Under the pieces are notes generated by a model that was given only the letters and a program-made list of their open reading frames with translations, was not told the origin of the DNA and searched no databases. This document shows positions 25,701 through 39,400 of a stretch of 64,000 nt of DNA, piece by piece; within the stretch, counting starts at the first letter, position 1; each line of letters starts with the position of its first letter. Origin of the DNA: Certhia americana (Eukaryota > Chordata > Aves > Passeriformes > Certhiidae); contig CM031879.1 of NCBI GenBank assembly GCA_018697195.1, positions 47,859,440 through 47,923,439 on the forward strand. The letters run 5' to 3'. The translations under genes and the position numbers were made by a program.

Positions 25701-27599
25701 TGCTCTGTTGGATGAGGATAGGATGTCAAGTCACATTATGTCCAGAGAGATATGAAAAGACAGGTTTTAATATACAATGTCACTTTCTTTATCTTACCCA
25801 GTCTTAGCTCTGGCAATTAATGCTCCAGCTCAGAGGTTCAAACTTCCCTTTAGGGCCACAGGGAAAACCACACTTTGCAAACTCTGTGAGAGGGAGCCTT
25901 TCCTTTCTCACCTCTGAAGGCCTTCTTTGTACCTTCAAGAGCTTAAAGGAAAGGCAGGACATCCTAGCAGTTTCAACAGTCCTGTCATATCTTTGGAGGT
26001 TTTTGCTCCCAAGAAATGTCTCATCCCAACCACCATCCTGGCAGAGGAAGGAATAGGACAATAGGACGTGGCATGTTCCCTGTGGCAGAAATCCCTGTAT
26101 TACAGTTCTTCTACCAAAACCCTTGTGGAGAAACTGTGAGTGACAAAGTCTACCTGCCCTGAACAGCAGATAGGCAGTGGCAAAATTTCCTGTTCTTTGC
26201 AATGGAAGCAGCATATACTTGCCACTATGCTCCCAAATCCAAAGTCATCAGTGAGATCAAGAAAATGACTGGGAAAATCATGTCATAGTAGCTGCTGGTA
26301 GGTCTGCAGCCAATCATTCCAGAAGCAGATGTGATATTCAAGATGCCACAGCAGTCACCCACACTCTTTAAGATAATTTTCCCTGAATGAATATCCCCTC
26401 CCTCCACAGTCCTGAAACAGCATGACCTTCTTAAGTGCTGTGATTTCCCTATTGTTTTTATCCTTTTCAACTTCTTTGACTGTCCTTGGTCCATTACAAA
26501 GGGAAACCTTTTCACTCTGGAGCTCAAGTTGGGACACTTTATTTCCCAGAAATGGTGAGTTATCACATTTGAAACAGTATTTGGTGCTTGTGTGAAGCAG
26601 CTTGTCCTCCCATCCAAGGCACCATGTGGGAAGAAGGCAGACTGTCCCTCCTTTACTGCCATACTTTGTGTTCATCACCCTTACCAAAAAGTCACTTCGT
26701 GGCATAATTCATAGTCAAGGTCAATGATTTCACAAGAGATCTCAAGCCCTGCTTAAAGACTTTTTGTTATTTTAAAGAACTCCATTTGTTTTATCCTCCT
26801 GCCTTATGGTAGACATTCTTTTGTCCTTAGAAGTACTTAGGTACAAGCTGTGCAAGGATAATAAACAGTAACTACAGTCTGATGGAAAGCTGAAGCCATT
26901 TACATGGGAAAGAAAAAACAACGACCACAAAACAAATGCCAAACCAAATAAAATCACACTGATCTTGTTATCTCTGGCTGTGAAGGGTCTCACTAGTATG
27001 GCTGAGCAATGAGCGATGATGATTTCAAAATTCAAGACCAGTAGCAAGAGCAATTGTCTTGTCTGTTGTCACTTGATGGGTGTTCTACTCAGAGCATGCA
27101 TTGTCCTGAAAGGCTTTTCTCTGCAACTAGCTTATGCTAGGAGATTTGTTGTTTTATACTGACCCACATCACCCATTCAATCCAAAACGTTTCTACCCTC
27201 CAGTCTTATGTTTAAAAGCACCACTGAAGCTGATACAGATACTTGGGTGCAGGCCTACTCTTTGGTCTTGGCATTTCAGAGGCCCCAGGAAGAGCTGTGC
27301 TCTTCAGCACAAAAATTAGTAGCCAAGAGAGGCCGAGAATTGCAATTCTGATCCTAGGTCTTGCTTGAATGCAGAATAGAGGAAGAGAGTTACAGACAGA
27401 TCCTTGAAAATATTTTCTGTTACTGGCTTTGCTGGGACTAAAGTGGACACGATACATGGCACAAGAATATTTTAACTGAGGTTGGATCAAATCTCTTAGC
27501 ATTCTCTCTCACCAATAAATTTTTATTCTTCATAGTTAGTCCTAGAAGTGATTTATTCGAGGCACAGAGGGGCTTATCTGCAAAGCAAGAAAATGGCTC
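22701..27599. other. Single-copy DNA, no gene seen
   Basis: It includes a short (CA)n run at 24531-24543. Between 25800 and 26710 the minus strand has unusually few stops, giving overlapping frames of 136, 145 and 116 codons. None shows a motif, and their overlap in different frames argues against coding. Confidence 0.5.
24531..24543. repeat. (CA)n microsatellite
   Basis: Six and a half CA units. Confidence 0.85.
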
Positions 27600-28140
27600 C
27601 ATCTGACACCTCGTTATGCAAACTCAATTGCATAGGAAGCACTTCGATACTGCAGTGAGGGGGCATAATTCCTGCTGGGTGCTGATCATTTATGGCTTTG
27701 AAATTCATTTTGGCATGTTTGCCCTTGGGACCACTCATGCATTTAAATTTATCAAAGTGCCCTTAGCACATACCTGGATTGGGACCAAAATTCTTACTAT
27801 AAGTAGGGTGTGAGGTGGTTCATCTTTAAAACTAAATTAAAATGTTGAATTGTGTAACCTTCAGCGTGTCCCTCCAGATGAAAATGACCCAGTGTTACCT
27901 CAGCAGATAAATCTCCTTGGAAAGTTCATGCATAAACTGTATTTAAGGAAAATAGCTTCTAATTATGCAAAGATATTAACAACCATCCCATCTGATTGTA
28001 ATGAGGATAATTTGCATTATTCCCAAACAAAAAGCTTCAGTAGAAGAGTTATGGCTGTTATGCATTTTGCTACAGTCCAGCTAGTGATCAGAAAACCATT
28101 ATACTGCTTTCTTTGCAGAACTTCCACTTCTCAAAATAGT
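27600..28140. promoter_or_regulatory. Octamer-rich candidate regulatory block
   Basis: POU-type sites recur: TTATGCAAAC near 27614, TTATGCAAAG near 27964 and a perfect reverse octamer ATTTGCAT at 28010-28017. They sit among homeodomain-like TAATTA and TTTAAA cores. Open frames here carry no recognisable protein. An enhancer is a reasonable guess, but AT-rich DNA produces such cores by chance. Confidence 0.25.
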
Positions 28141-31100
28141 CAGAATGACTGAAGATGAACTGTTTGCAGTCAGCCACCATATACCCCATTGCTACAAAAC
28201 CCTCCGTCATTTACCATCCCAGTTTCTTAATTTATTTTTCTTTTATAAGCTTTCTTCTGGTCTTTGTTTGATTCTGAAAGAAGTACACCATTGGACTTCA
28301 ACTGCAGGTTTTTCTCAAATATCTTGTAGAGGACTCTGAATGGATTATAATCAGAGGATTATTTTGGTTATGTCAGAGGATGGTAAAATCTTGTACCAGT
28401 ATTATGTGGTGAAGCAGCACAATACTATGTCTATTAGTATAGATTCAGAGTGATCAATACAATCCATTTGAATTATGAAATGCACTGAAGATAAAATCTA
28501 GGGAGAGTTCATTTATAGAAGTTTCTGTTTAGCAATATAGTTTATGAGCCTATATGGGATGTATATACACACTGCCTAATAAATAACCTCTGAGTGCCAT
28601 GAGCTGAAGTTTCAAAGCAGCCTCAGAGAGTCATGCATCTAACTCCCTTATGTCTTTGAAACCCCAGACACAATATTCTAGAAATAGGAAAGGGACTTGA
28701 ATAGTAATTACAAGCATATTTTGAAACCCAGAGAATGAAAAAAATTGGATTCTGGACACTGTAAATTGCGGAAGGAGAGTATGATGAACTGTGTCTTTTG
28801 GAGCTAAAGGACCAATATACTTCTGTGGCCTTGAAAGTTTTTATGAATTATCTAGCAATCCTACAGTGTGCTTGTAGCAGTGTTTTCTTTGCAGAAAGCT
28901 CTGACTCCTTTCAGGGTTTTATAGTTTATTTCCTTTATGAAAATTAAAACTGGATAAAGGGCAGAGGGAAAGAAATGCAGCTGGCGGGTATGTGGGTTTC
29001 TTCTTGTTTTGTATGAACTGAATATTTTTCATTAGGCTGTATCCATATTAGGAGCTGTGATGAGGGATAATGAGAGACATGGTGAATAAATAAAAGAAGG
29101 TATTTTCTCTGCTAATGTTAATTGGCATCATTAATGAAAATCAGCACAGAAACAGTGGTTTTCACTACCTGAGAATCTCTTCTAGCAAAGTAAGCCAAAT
29201 TAGTGCAAGGTGTGTATTTCTTATGATCAGGTAGCAGTTGGCTGAAAATTGCAAGCTTTATTGTAAATATTTATAATTAACTTAACTGGAATTATCCAGG
29301 AGTGTATCTGTACAGGTATGAAGAGAAATACCTGACCTTGGTTTCATGTTAAGTTATGTATTTCTTTATATCTAGCCTTTCAAGTGACAGCAACTTCTGA
29401 GTTTATTTTACTGCCTACATATTTTGCATTTTTCAGTAGATATATGCTATGGCAGTCCTAACTACAGGTGTGTGGAACTTCTTTGTATGTTGCCAATAGT
29501 AATCACATCCAAAAGGTAATTTTTATGTCCGAGGAAGAATTCCTGGGTCACACACTAATTGCAGAGCCCACAACACTGAAAATCTTGGTCTTCCTATCAA
29601 CATAATTTCGAAAACCCAGGGAAGCCACTTGAGTTTTCATTGATGATAACAAAGAAATGAATTCCAGAATAAGCTATTTGGATTAGTGTATTGTGCTCAG
29701 CTGCAATTTCCAGGGGAATATAATTCCTGCAGTTTTGGCTTTGATTGGGCAATCGATCCATGGATGGATTCTGCATGGATTCTCTACTCTCCAGTAAAAT
29801 GTTGACTTCCCTTGCAGCTTTTCTTACATTTATGGCTCTCAAAGTCTCTTCTTCCTAGGAAGCTATTTGCATTAAAAATTAAGAACTTAATTATGTCCTA
29901 TTTCTCTTTCATTTTTATTAAATTGCATTAAAAACAGGCAGCAGGTTGGATGGTCATTGGGGGAAGTGATTCGAAGTCTCACAGACAGACTGACTGCCTG
30001 CATTCTGTGAAAATAAGAAAAAAGAATAAAATAAAGAATTTCCCAGTTTGGCAGCTGAAACTACAATCATTCTTCAGCATTCAGTGCTTCAGCTTTAGTG
30101 GCCCTTCAGCATTCTTTCGACTCATCTTCCCTCCTCATAAGTTTGCTGGCCCCTCTCCTCTAATTCTTTGTTTCACACTTGCAGCTCTTTCTGCCTGTTC
30201 CTATCCCTACTTTTCTCCTGGGAATGTCTTTGTCTTCCTTCCCTCCCTGAAGGTTCGTGTCCCAGAAGAGCTGCTTCTGCTGTGGGGTTACGATCTAGAA
30301 AACAAAGCAACAGAAATTTTGCTTTGAAATGAGAAGCTTGCCTAAACACATCCAACACATTTTCCCTCCCCACTTGCCTATATAAGTCTGGTTCTCTTAA
30401 TTGTTCATCTCTATTCAAAGCAATTTCCTCGGCACACACATTTTCATTAAATATAATGAAGGAAGGACAATTTAGCATCCCACCTGTGACAACTCACTGA
30501 TTCAGATTATGATGACCTATTGTGAGTACTTGGGCTTCAGTCAAGATTTTGATTAGTGAGAAGAAATAACCTCTGCATAATTAAGATTGTAGCGAGAATT
30601 TATTTATTCTGAGCCAGTTTAATTTAAAAGTAAAAGTCCATTAATTAGATAATATATGAAGGCACCTCACTGGCAGAATTTCTGAGAATTTGCAGTTTGT
30701 CTTACTTCATATTCTGAAAAGTTTGTCACGTGTATAGTCTCCAGAAGGGGGATAATTTATTTGTGGGTACACTGTAAGAAAAACAGAGAAACAGCTTGTG
30801 AAATAGGGAGCTTGAAATTGTTGGTGTCAATCATATCTGGAACAATTTGAAATAATTCTTGCTCTTCCGTCATGCAGCAGCTCATGAATGGTTTGGCCTA
30901 GAAACCTCAAATATGATTTATTCAAAAGGTCTTCATCCCTTCCACTCTGCATAAAAAGAGGAGAGGGTTGGTGAACTTGGAAGCTATCCCCTAGAAATTT
31001 GGAAACAGCAGAGCTGCCTGATGGGATCTGAAATAGCTTATTGAGTTTGTCACTGATACTATGGGCTTCTGTAGTCACAAAATATGAGAATAGACAGCAA

Positions 31101-32433
31101 CAGTCTGTATTGCTGCTGGAGAGGGAGCTTGGCTTCCTTGCAGCCAGCTGTTCTTTTAGTCACAAGCCAACACCAAGTCTGTGTTAGTCCCTTAATACAT
31201 AGGGAGTATTAATAATCACCGTGGCACACAAACTACACCAGTGCGTGGAGCTTCTGATTCTGTGGCTCCCCTGCTAACCCCACCATGCTCTGAGACACAC
31301 AATCATTTTCTCTGTGCTTCTTGTTGGTCTCCCAGTCTCATATCATCAGGGGAGCACTCAAGAGACATTTAGGAGTGAAGAAAGGGAGTTTTTCATTATG
31401 ATGCATCTTCTACCATTGTCATGTTGATGCCATCTGGCTTGAAAAGCTCACTGAACAAAGAAAATAGCATGGCAGTGATAACAAGCAATTGTGGCTTTAG
31501 CAAGAAGGAATACACAAAATAATCCAAAAACTAGCTGTCAAATAATTACAGAGCTTTATGCTGTAGGCTGCATATGTGCATTTCATGAGATGTTTATTAG
31601 AAACACATTCCTTACAACAAAATAACTTTATTCACTTACTTTTGTGCGCCTACATTGAAAATTTCAAGGGCACGTGTTATACAAAAAAAGCTTTTCAAAA
31701 ATATCTGTGGTTGAGGACAGTGTTAAAGCAAAATTTACTCCGTTCCCACTTAAAAAAAAATAGTAGAAGAATGTGATACCCATAAAGCTAGGTCCCTACA
31801 GAAGTATATAGAGGCTTGTTACATGTATCCCAGCTCATTAGCATTTCAAAGGGTCCTTATATCAATCTAAATATTAATAGATACCTGTGTATGAGGTGGA
31901 TGACTCATCTCAATGGCTGAAACCAACAGTTAGAAATTGTATCACAAAATGTTTGAGTTTTGTTCATTAGAATATGGGACCTTATATTATAAGAATACCC
32001 ACATCTGCATTTTGCTTGAGTAGCCTGATATTTCATGCTGTAGTTGGTTTCTTTTTGTCATCATCTAATTCACGAAAGAAGTTTGCTCCCACATTTCCAC
32101 AATCATAAGAGGTGTTCCTCAAGCAGTGAACTTCCTACATCGAAGCTGGGAACATCAGGAATTAAAACCAGATCTCAGATAACTTGGCAAAAATAGTATA
32201 TATTGTTTGGTTTTGTGACAAAATACTTAGGGCTTTGACTGTTTTCCCCCTAAAGAAAAACATGGACTTTTCCCCCTTTCAACTTTTACAAGAAATTCTT
32301 GACTCTTCCAGAATATAAACAAGCCTCATGAACTTCAGTTAAATGATGAAGAGATGAGAGCCAGAAAGAAGTTTTTCCAATGCCTTTCATTTAATGTGAG
32401 TTTTGAATAGAAGACAAAACATCAGCTAACTTC
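28141..32433. other. Single-copy DNA, no gene seen
   Basis: No repeat family or exon is recognised. AT-rich stretches with homeodomain-like cores occur at about 29110-29160 and 30560-30650. The 125-codon frame at 29950-30327 (+) has no motif. Confidence 0.55.
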
Positions 32434-33445
32434 ACAGAATCACAGAATCTGCTGAGTTGGAAGGGACCCACAAGGATCATCAAGTCCAACTCCTGTCCCT
32501 GTACAGGACCATCCCCAAGAGTCACAGCACGTGCCTGAGAATATTGTCCAAATACTTTTTTAACTTTGTCAGGCTCAGTGCTGTGACCATTTCCCTGGGG
32601 AGCCAGTTCCAGTGCACAACCACCCCTTGATGAAGAACCTTTTCCTAACATCCAACCCAAACCTCCCCTGACACGACTTCAGGCATTCCCCAGGTCCTGT
32701 CACAGGTCACCACAGAGAAGAGATCAGTGCCTGTCCCTCCTCTTCCCCTCATAAGGAAGTTGTAACTGCAACGAGGTCTCCCCTCAGACTCCTCCAGGCT
32801 GAACAGACTAATTGACCTCAGTCAATGCTGATACGGCTTCTCCTCAAGACCCTTCACCATCTTTGTGGCACTATTTTGGATGCTCTTTGATAGTTTAATA
32901 ACTCTCTTGTGGTGCCCAGAACTGCCCCCAGCACTGGAGGTGAGGCTGCCCCAGCTCAGAGCAGAGCAGGACAATCCCCTCCCTTGCCTGGTTGGCCATG
33001 CTGTGCCTGATGCCCCCCCAGGACACCCTTGGCCCTCCTGGCTGCCAGGGCACTGCTGGATCATGTTCAATATGACATTGGCCACGACCCCCAGGGCCCT
33101 TTCCGTGGCACTGTTTCCCAGCATCTCATTCCTCAGTCTGTCTGTATATCCGAGATTGTCCCATCCCAGGAGCAGAATCCAGGACTTTCTGTTGAACTTC
33201 ATACAGCTGGTGATTACTCAGCTCTCTGATTTATCAAGGTCTCTCTGCAGGGTCTTCCTGCCTTCAACAGAGGCAACAGCTCCACCAGTTGTGTATCATC
33301 TATGAACTTGCTTAGTACCCCTTCCAGTCCTGCATACAAGTCATTTATGAAGATGTTGAAGAGCACAGGGTCAAGAATGGAGCCCTGTGGAACCCCACTA
33401 GTGACAGGTCCCCAGTCTGATGTCACCCCATTCACTATAACATTT
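32434..33445 (-). mobile_element. CR1 LINE, 1 kb antisense copy with RT remnant
   Basis: It starts with the reversed CR1 tail (CACAGAATCACAGAATCTGC) and GAGTTGGAAGGGACCCACAA, then runs through the 3' UTR and backwards into ORF2. The minus-strand frame 33214-33435 encodes a reverse-transcriptase piece with the conserved SGVPQGSILDPVLFNIF block, then LSKFIDDTQL, where the catalytic F/Y-A/V-DD box reads FIDD. The frame then breaks, and the downstream ORF2 is split by stops and frame changes (32822-33202 is one shard). The copy is 5'-truncated inside the RT domain, so it is dead. Confidence 0.95.
33214..33435 (-). pseudogene. CR1 ORF2 reverse-transcriptase fragment
   Basis: About 72 codons of the RT palm region survive. 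VTSGVPQGSILDPVLFNIF is RT motif 4/B-like and LSKFIDDTQLVE carries the two catalytic aspartates (motif 5/C), with Ile in place of the usual Ala before DD. It lacks the N-terminal endonuclease and most of RT, and ends at a stop. It is a decayed piece of the LINE around it, not a host gene. Confidence 0.9.
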
Positions 33446-36400
33446 TGTTCCTGACCTTTTCACCTGACTCAATTTTACAGCAACCCGGAACTGTTGAAAA
33501 ATACCCTGAAATAAACCAAATTGCAGTTATATTTTTCTAGTCTTCAGCGAAAAAAAGGGAGGTAGTTGTGTTTTTCTGTTCCACTTAGTGGTTCCATGAA
33601 TCTGCTGGTGTGCAGGTAAATTTTGAAAGCCTTGAATTACCTACTGATTGTTAAGTGAAAAGACAGCCAATACTCTGTAGAAATCGGCTGTAAGTGCTAT
33701 TTGGAGTAGTTAATCACTTATTTTACATTGATGTTATGTATTTTTGTCCCACTTAGTGTCAATTGATACAAACCAGCATCCATGATACTAAATTAGTGAG
33801 AAATACTTTCGTAGTGAATTAGTAAAAATTCTCTTTATAACGAAAATTATTATTTGTTACACACTAAGCTTAAAAAAAAGTGGTTAATACTGGACAAAAT
33901 CTCACTATGTATGTTTCAGGAAAAGCTTGAATGTCAGGAGTGTGTTTTCATTTCTGGAGACTGACATGTCAGACTCTTGTGCCCTAGGCAGTAACTTGCA
34001 ATTTTCCCATAACAGGTTTTTCTGGGTTTTCATTGAAATAGCTGCTTGCTCTGTCTTCTAAAGCTGCCTTACATTTCTTGAAAACTTGAAAGCAAGAATT
34101 AAATGATTTCTTTTTACTCTGCAGAGATGTCAGGGAGGAGGCTTAACATTCATTCATTTCTACATAGTAGTGATGGTGAATATTACATGTAAATATGCAT
34201 TTGTGCAGCAGCTCTCAATCTGTAGTCCGTGATGCCTGGCCTATTTTTAGGTGTATAAGCAACTCTTACATCCCCGGTACCAGAGACATTAACTATATTT
34301 GTTAAGGATCAGAAATCCATAGCTTGAAAACCACAGTGTCCAAGGAAACAAACGTGTAGAAGTTGCCCTCTGTAGGTCTAAACAGCTTCATATAAACTGC
34401 TTGAGGATGCACCCAAAAACCAGGGTAAAATTCCATGTATCCTCCTTTTTCTTCTGCTACCTACTAGTTTGCCTCATTCTCTGCTTTCATTCAAGGAGGC
34501 CAATAAAACCAAGCAATTTATCTTCTCTCCTCTCTTCCAAAGGACCATGCCCTTATCTTTCCTAATTCCCCACATTAATGTCATCTTCTGCTATGGGATA
34601 TATTTGAATAGAGAGCTCAGATTATTTTCTCCTTTCTCTCTATTTTGTAGTATCCACCTCCAGGCAGAAAGAATACCTCCATTATGTCTGTAAACAGCCA
34701 GCATATGATTAAAGCCACCACAACCAATAAACACAAAATAGCAATGCTCATCAGAACTTCTCCATGCTTTTAGTGACCTGTTTAGTCCTTGCCAGTAGCT
34801 TGTTTTCATTTTGTTCCTTCTGTTGACTTGAAGTCTTAGGACTGACCTTGGATTTTAAGGGGCAGATGACATCAGCACCAGATATAGCTTTTGGCTTGTT
34901 TTATAATTCCCACAGGCAAAAGATATATGAAATATTTCTCACAAATAGCCTGAACCCAAGTGTCTCCTCAGCAGCGTGGTGCGCTGGGTAGTCCTGTCCA
35001 GCTGGCTCTTTTGCTTCCACCTTCCTATGGAGCAGGCAGGCATGTGGATGCTTCTGGTTTTCTTCACTGAGAGAGGCTTTCAGGCCCCTTGTGTCTTCAG
35101 AGGAAGAGTCAGAGACCCTGAAAAAGGTTCTGATGGGAAGAAAAATCCACCTAGACACCTGGTTCCCCTTGAGGGCCACAGCTGGTCTCTGTAATGAGTG
35201 TTTGAATATGTTGCATGTGTACCTATGATTTCCGAGACTTCTTGTTTTCTTCATGTTTCTCTTCTCCAGGAACTGAGTTGGTTTTGCTGATGCATGAAGA
35301 CAGAAAGTGACATACTACTCTTTCCTTACCTAAACACACATACATGAGAAAAGACAGAGGGGATAGAAATAAATAAACAAATGTACAAAAATAGTATGCA
35401 TAAATATTGCAGATGTAGATAAGGGAAAAATATATGGCAGGCAGATCTCTAGTGAAACAGATGGACAGCCCACAGCAATAAGTAGTAGCTGTCTATGGAA
35501 GATAGGAAAATGCAGTGGTAAATGACTCATGACTCTTCAAAATTTAATTTGCCATGAAAGCCCATCATGAATGATGCAAGGGCAATACCAAGTAGAAAGC
35601 TAGGTTTTCTTCTTAACCTGTGGGATGGAAAGTTATCTGACGGGTTACAATAAGTAAACATGAATGCAGATATGCAGAGATATCTCAGCACTTGACAGTT
35701 CTCAAAGTTTATTGTCAAACCAAATTAGCAGAAGTCTGCCACGTATGAGCAGGCAGAACAGCAGGCAAGATGCTGAAATGTCTGCAGTGAAATCATTGCC
35801 TTCCATGGCATTCTTACTACCATCTCCTTCCCCTTGACCTCCATTTGCTAGGTCATAAGATATTAAGGTGTCAGCAGTCAAAAGCAACTGCTGGGAAAAG
35901 TTGCAACCACCTTATTTACTACTTAGTGACTTTCCTATTTAATTTTCTGATACCTGACAGCTGTGATATGCCTGAGAAAAGAGTAAGGGCCTTTTTTTTT
36001 CTCGGTAGAAATTAAACACTTTTAAGCACTATTCCCAGACTCTGATAAGCACACTACAGTCGAAGTTGTAACAAACATGTGGAATCGAGATAAAGTAACC
36101 AGAGAAGTCTGACTTTCATGTGCTTGCAGAGTGCCTCTGGGGAAGAGTGATGTAAAGAACTGCGCAGTTACATGTAAGTGCTGGTCTTCAGAGACCTCCT
36201 TGTCCTCAGTTTGAAACCCCTTGTTCTCCATTCACCTTTTCATATATTAGTTTAGGTAGACTAAATTAAACCATTAATTTATGGGCACCTATGACATGGA
36301 AGATTACCACAACATGAGATGTGAAGTCATTTGTGCACAAGGTAACTGAATCTTCCCTCAAGGTGATGTCTCCTGATTCAGCTACCACCTCCTCCCTTGT

Positions 36401-39400
36401 GGTCCTTCTGCCTCATATGTGGCTGGAGTATCAGAGCTTTACTAGATTGTCCCACTGAAATGTTTTTAAGTTAAATACACATTTCTATGTGCACAGTGCT
36501 CAGCTCTTTTTGGTAATATGTAAAAAACTGTGAGGTTTAGTTGCACTTTCAAATGGGAAATCCCACAGCTCTTCAGACTATTATCCCTCTCTGTCCTTGT
36601 TCCACTGCATGCCATCAGGCCAGCTTAGACAGATCCCCCCTCCTCTCAGCATTTAGTCTTGCCTGATGCCCTGAGGGAAGGAATTAAATGGAATGGATTT
36701 TTAAAAGGAAAGCAAGGGAGCCCTCCTGCTGGAGCTAAATAAAGTTGAGACAGGTCTGTCAGCTGCATGTCTTCACTTTGCAGGGAGCTGTCAGTAAGCT
36801 CTTTAAAGTTGGGGAACTTATGCAGGGAAAACAATTGTGTGTGTCACTTGTAATCTACATGCGCAAATTGCACCATGTTGAAAGCAAGAAAATTCATTTT
36901 TATTTATATAAATAGATCTGGTAGATTTCATTAAGATTAGGTCAGACTGTGGAGTTATCACATAGGCTTGTTTGCACTTTTTGTTAATCTTCATTTGCAA
37001 ATGCTGATTAGTGCCACAAAACTCTCTTGCTGTTTATTGTAAAAGCTTTCTCTTCTTCCTGTCAGGAAGGCTCAGGAGGAGGGAGAGGGGTGGGAAGAAG
37101 AGAAAAAATGGGACTTCAAAGCCAGTAGCCAGAACCAAAAGAAACATGAAAGTGGATTTACTTGAATCAGGCGACAAAGGGACGACAAGAGAGAGAAACT
37201 CTCATGCTGTCTCAACATCCTGGATGGAGCAGGCCCAAGCAGAACCTCCTGATAATGAAACAGTGGTGCAAGAACAGTGAAGATCAGTGGGTCAAAACAC
37301 GAGGTACATAGAAACTACTGGAAACTGGGCAAGTGGCACTTCCTGTTTTACATTTCTTACAGTTCTTACATCCCTCTGACAATAATACACAAATCCCTCC
37401 TGGTGAACCATCAGATGACATTTTCTGCCTGTTATCTGCAGTTTGCTTTTCTCCCATCCGCTCCAGAAGGACATGGTGAATACTGAGTACACTATGTTAT
37501 TTTGAAATATTTCTGTTGAGTCAGTAAATTTTATGCTTTACATAGACTGACATTGCTGCAATCAGCTAGATCTCAGATTTTAAAAAAACGGTTTTAAATG
37601 GATATCACTCTGTAACAGGTTCATAGTGCCAGCTCCTCAGGTAAATCTGGGGCTCCAGAATGGAAAGACAGAGAGATGGAAGGCTGTGTAAAAAGGAGGA
37701 AGCAACAGAATGGGAATTCCAACAAAGTGTGAGGGTTATTTAGGGAGGAGGAGTACAAGTAGGGCCATGGGGAAGCAGTGAGTGGTGCTGGAGTGGTCAG
37801 TACATGTATATGCTTAACAAATGTGCTCTCACACCAAAGCTAAAACACAACCCTTCCCCAGACAAACTTACCTATATATTTTTTGTTGTGTTTTGTTCTA
37901 GCCTCTGTTTCCTGCCATGATGTATCAGAATCCAGAATCCCAAATGAATCACAGAGAAATCTTTTTTTTTTTTTTTTTTTTTTTTTAAGTAAGCCTTCCT
38001 TCATATCTTCATTTAAATGCTGACTGCTCTTCAAACTGTTTCCCAGCAGGATCTGGTAACTAGGTCAGTTTTTTTAACACCTAATTCTTTTACCAAATAC
38101 CAAACAAATACATCAGGGTATTCAAAGTACAAGAGGGCTGTGGATTTGCATAGTCAGCATTCAGGTTCCCCCAAGCCCCGCTCTAGAATAATAGCCCTGG
38201 ATCACTCTTCAGTGACAGAACCCATTACTGCATGGAGGAAAAATAAAACTGCTTTCCAAAGATCCCAAGGGTAGAGACTGTGGGAAGCATGTGCAACGTT
38301 TTTTCAAAGAATGTATTCACAGCAATTTTTTTTTCTTTTATGAGTAATATGCTAGGAGAAATTGCAAGTAACAATACAAAATTAAATTTGGTGAATGTGC
38401 TGAGGGGTAATCCTTAGAGAAACCTTATCTATCTTGAGTATTCAAACACATCAAATTGCTGGGCATGATGGCAATTACTGCACTGCATATATTCAATTTG
38501 CTCCTGTATATACAATATTATCTTCTGTAAGGAACGGCAAACTGCAGAACATATTTCAGTAAACACTATTCTGAGTAAACAGAAATGGCTTGAGTGTGCA
38601 CTTCTGTGCATAATAATGTACCAATGAAATATTGGTCTGACAGAGCTGCTGAGTGTCAGGGAGATCACATCCCATGAGAACTTCTTCAGTGTTAGAAGGT
38701 TCTTCTTTAGAGGCTGGAAGAGACAGTCTCTAGTAGTTCTGATGTTTCCTAACCCGGGGTGAGAATGCAGGTGTTCCTTTTGTTCAGTTAAATTAAAGAA
38801 AAAAATTGAAGCAGTTCCATTACTCTTGTAGACACTATGCTACAAATGCAGAGACAGCCCAATCCACTCATATTGAGGCATGTATACATACGCAGTTGTG
38901 TATATAGACACACACATATATATGACTAAAATCCTGTGTCCCCTTGTATTTCAGATGAATTTCCCACCATGCTGAAGGTTGCCTAAGCTCCCCCTTTTTA
39001 TGTGACTTCTTACAGGCGCACACTATTAGCTATCAGCCCAATACACCCAGCAAGCTGGATATGATCTGCTGTATTAGTATTAGAGAAGCTGCAGTAAAGA
39101 ACCAGCATTCAGGCCTGGAGCAGAACAGGAATATTTTGTATAAATTCTTGTCAGAACATGCTGATTCATCAAAATGAAGCTTTTTCCAGAAAAAGGCTAG
39201 CTCCTCTGGCATTTTCCTTTGGCATTACATGTTGGCTTCTTTTCAATTAAAATGTTTTATTTAAGAGGTCAAGATGACATTTCTGGTTTAGAGCAGAAAG
39301 TAAATTATCATTTAAAAATGAGAAAAATTAACACATGTATTTAAAAATGCATATTTTGAAAAGTTCAGGAGAGATCCAGCTGATCATTCATCCAGCTGAA

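Noticed and set aside
25804..26705. Three overlapping minus-strand open frames of 116-145 codons
   Set aside because: They overlap each other in different frames, show no domain, signal or membrane pattern, and have no splice context I can defend.
37962..37986. T25 run as the tail of a processed retrocopy on the minus strand
   Set aside because: No gene-like body or target-site duplication is seen beside it.
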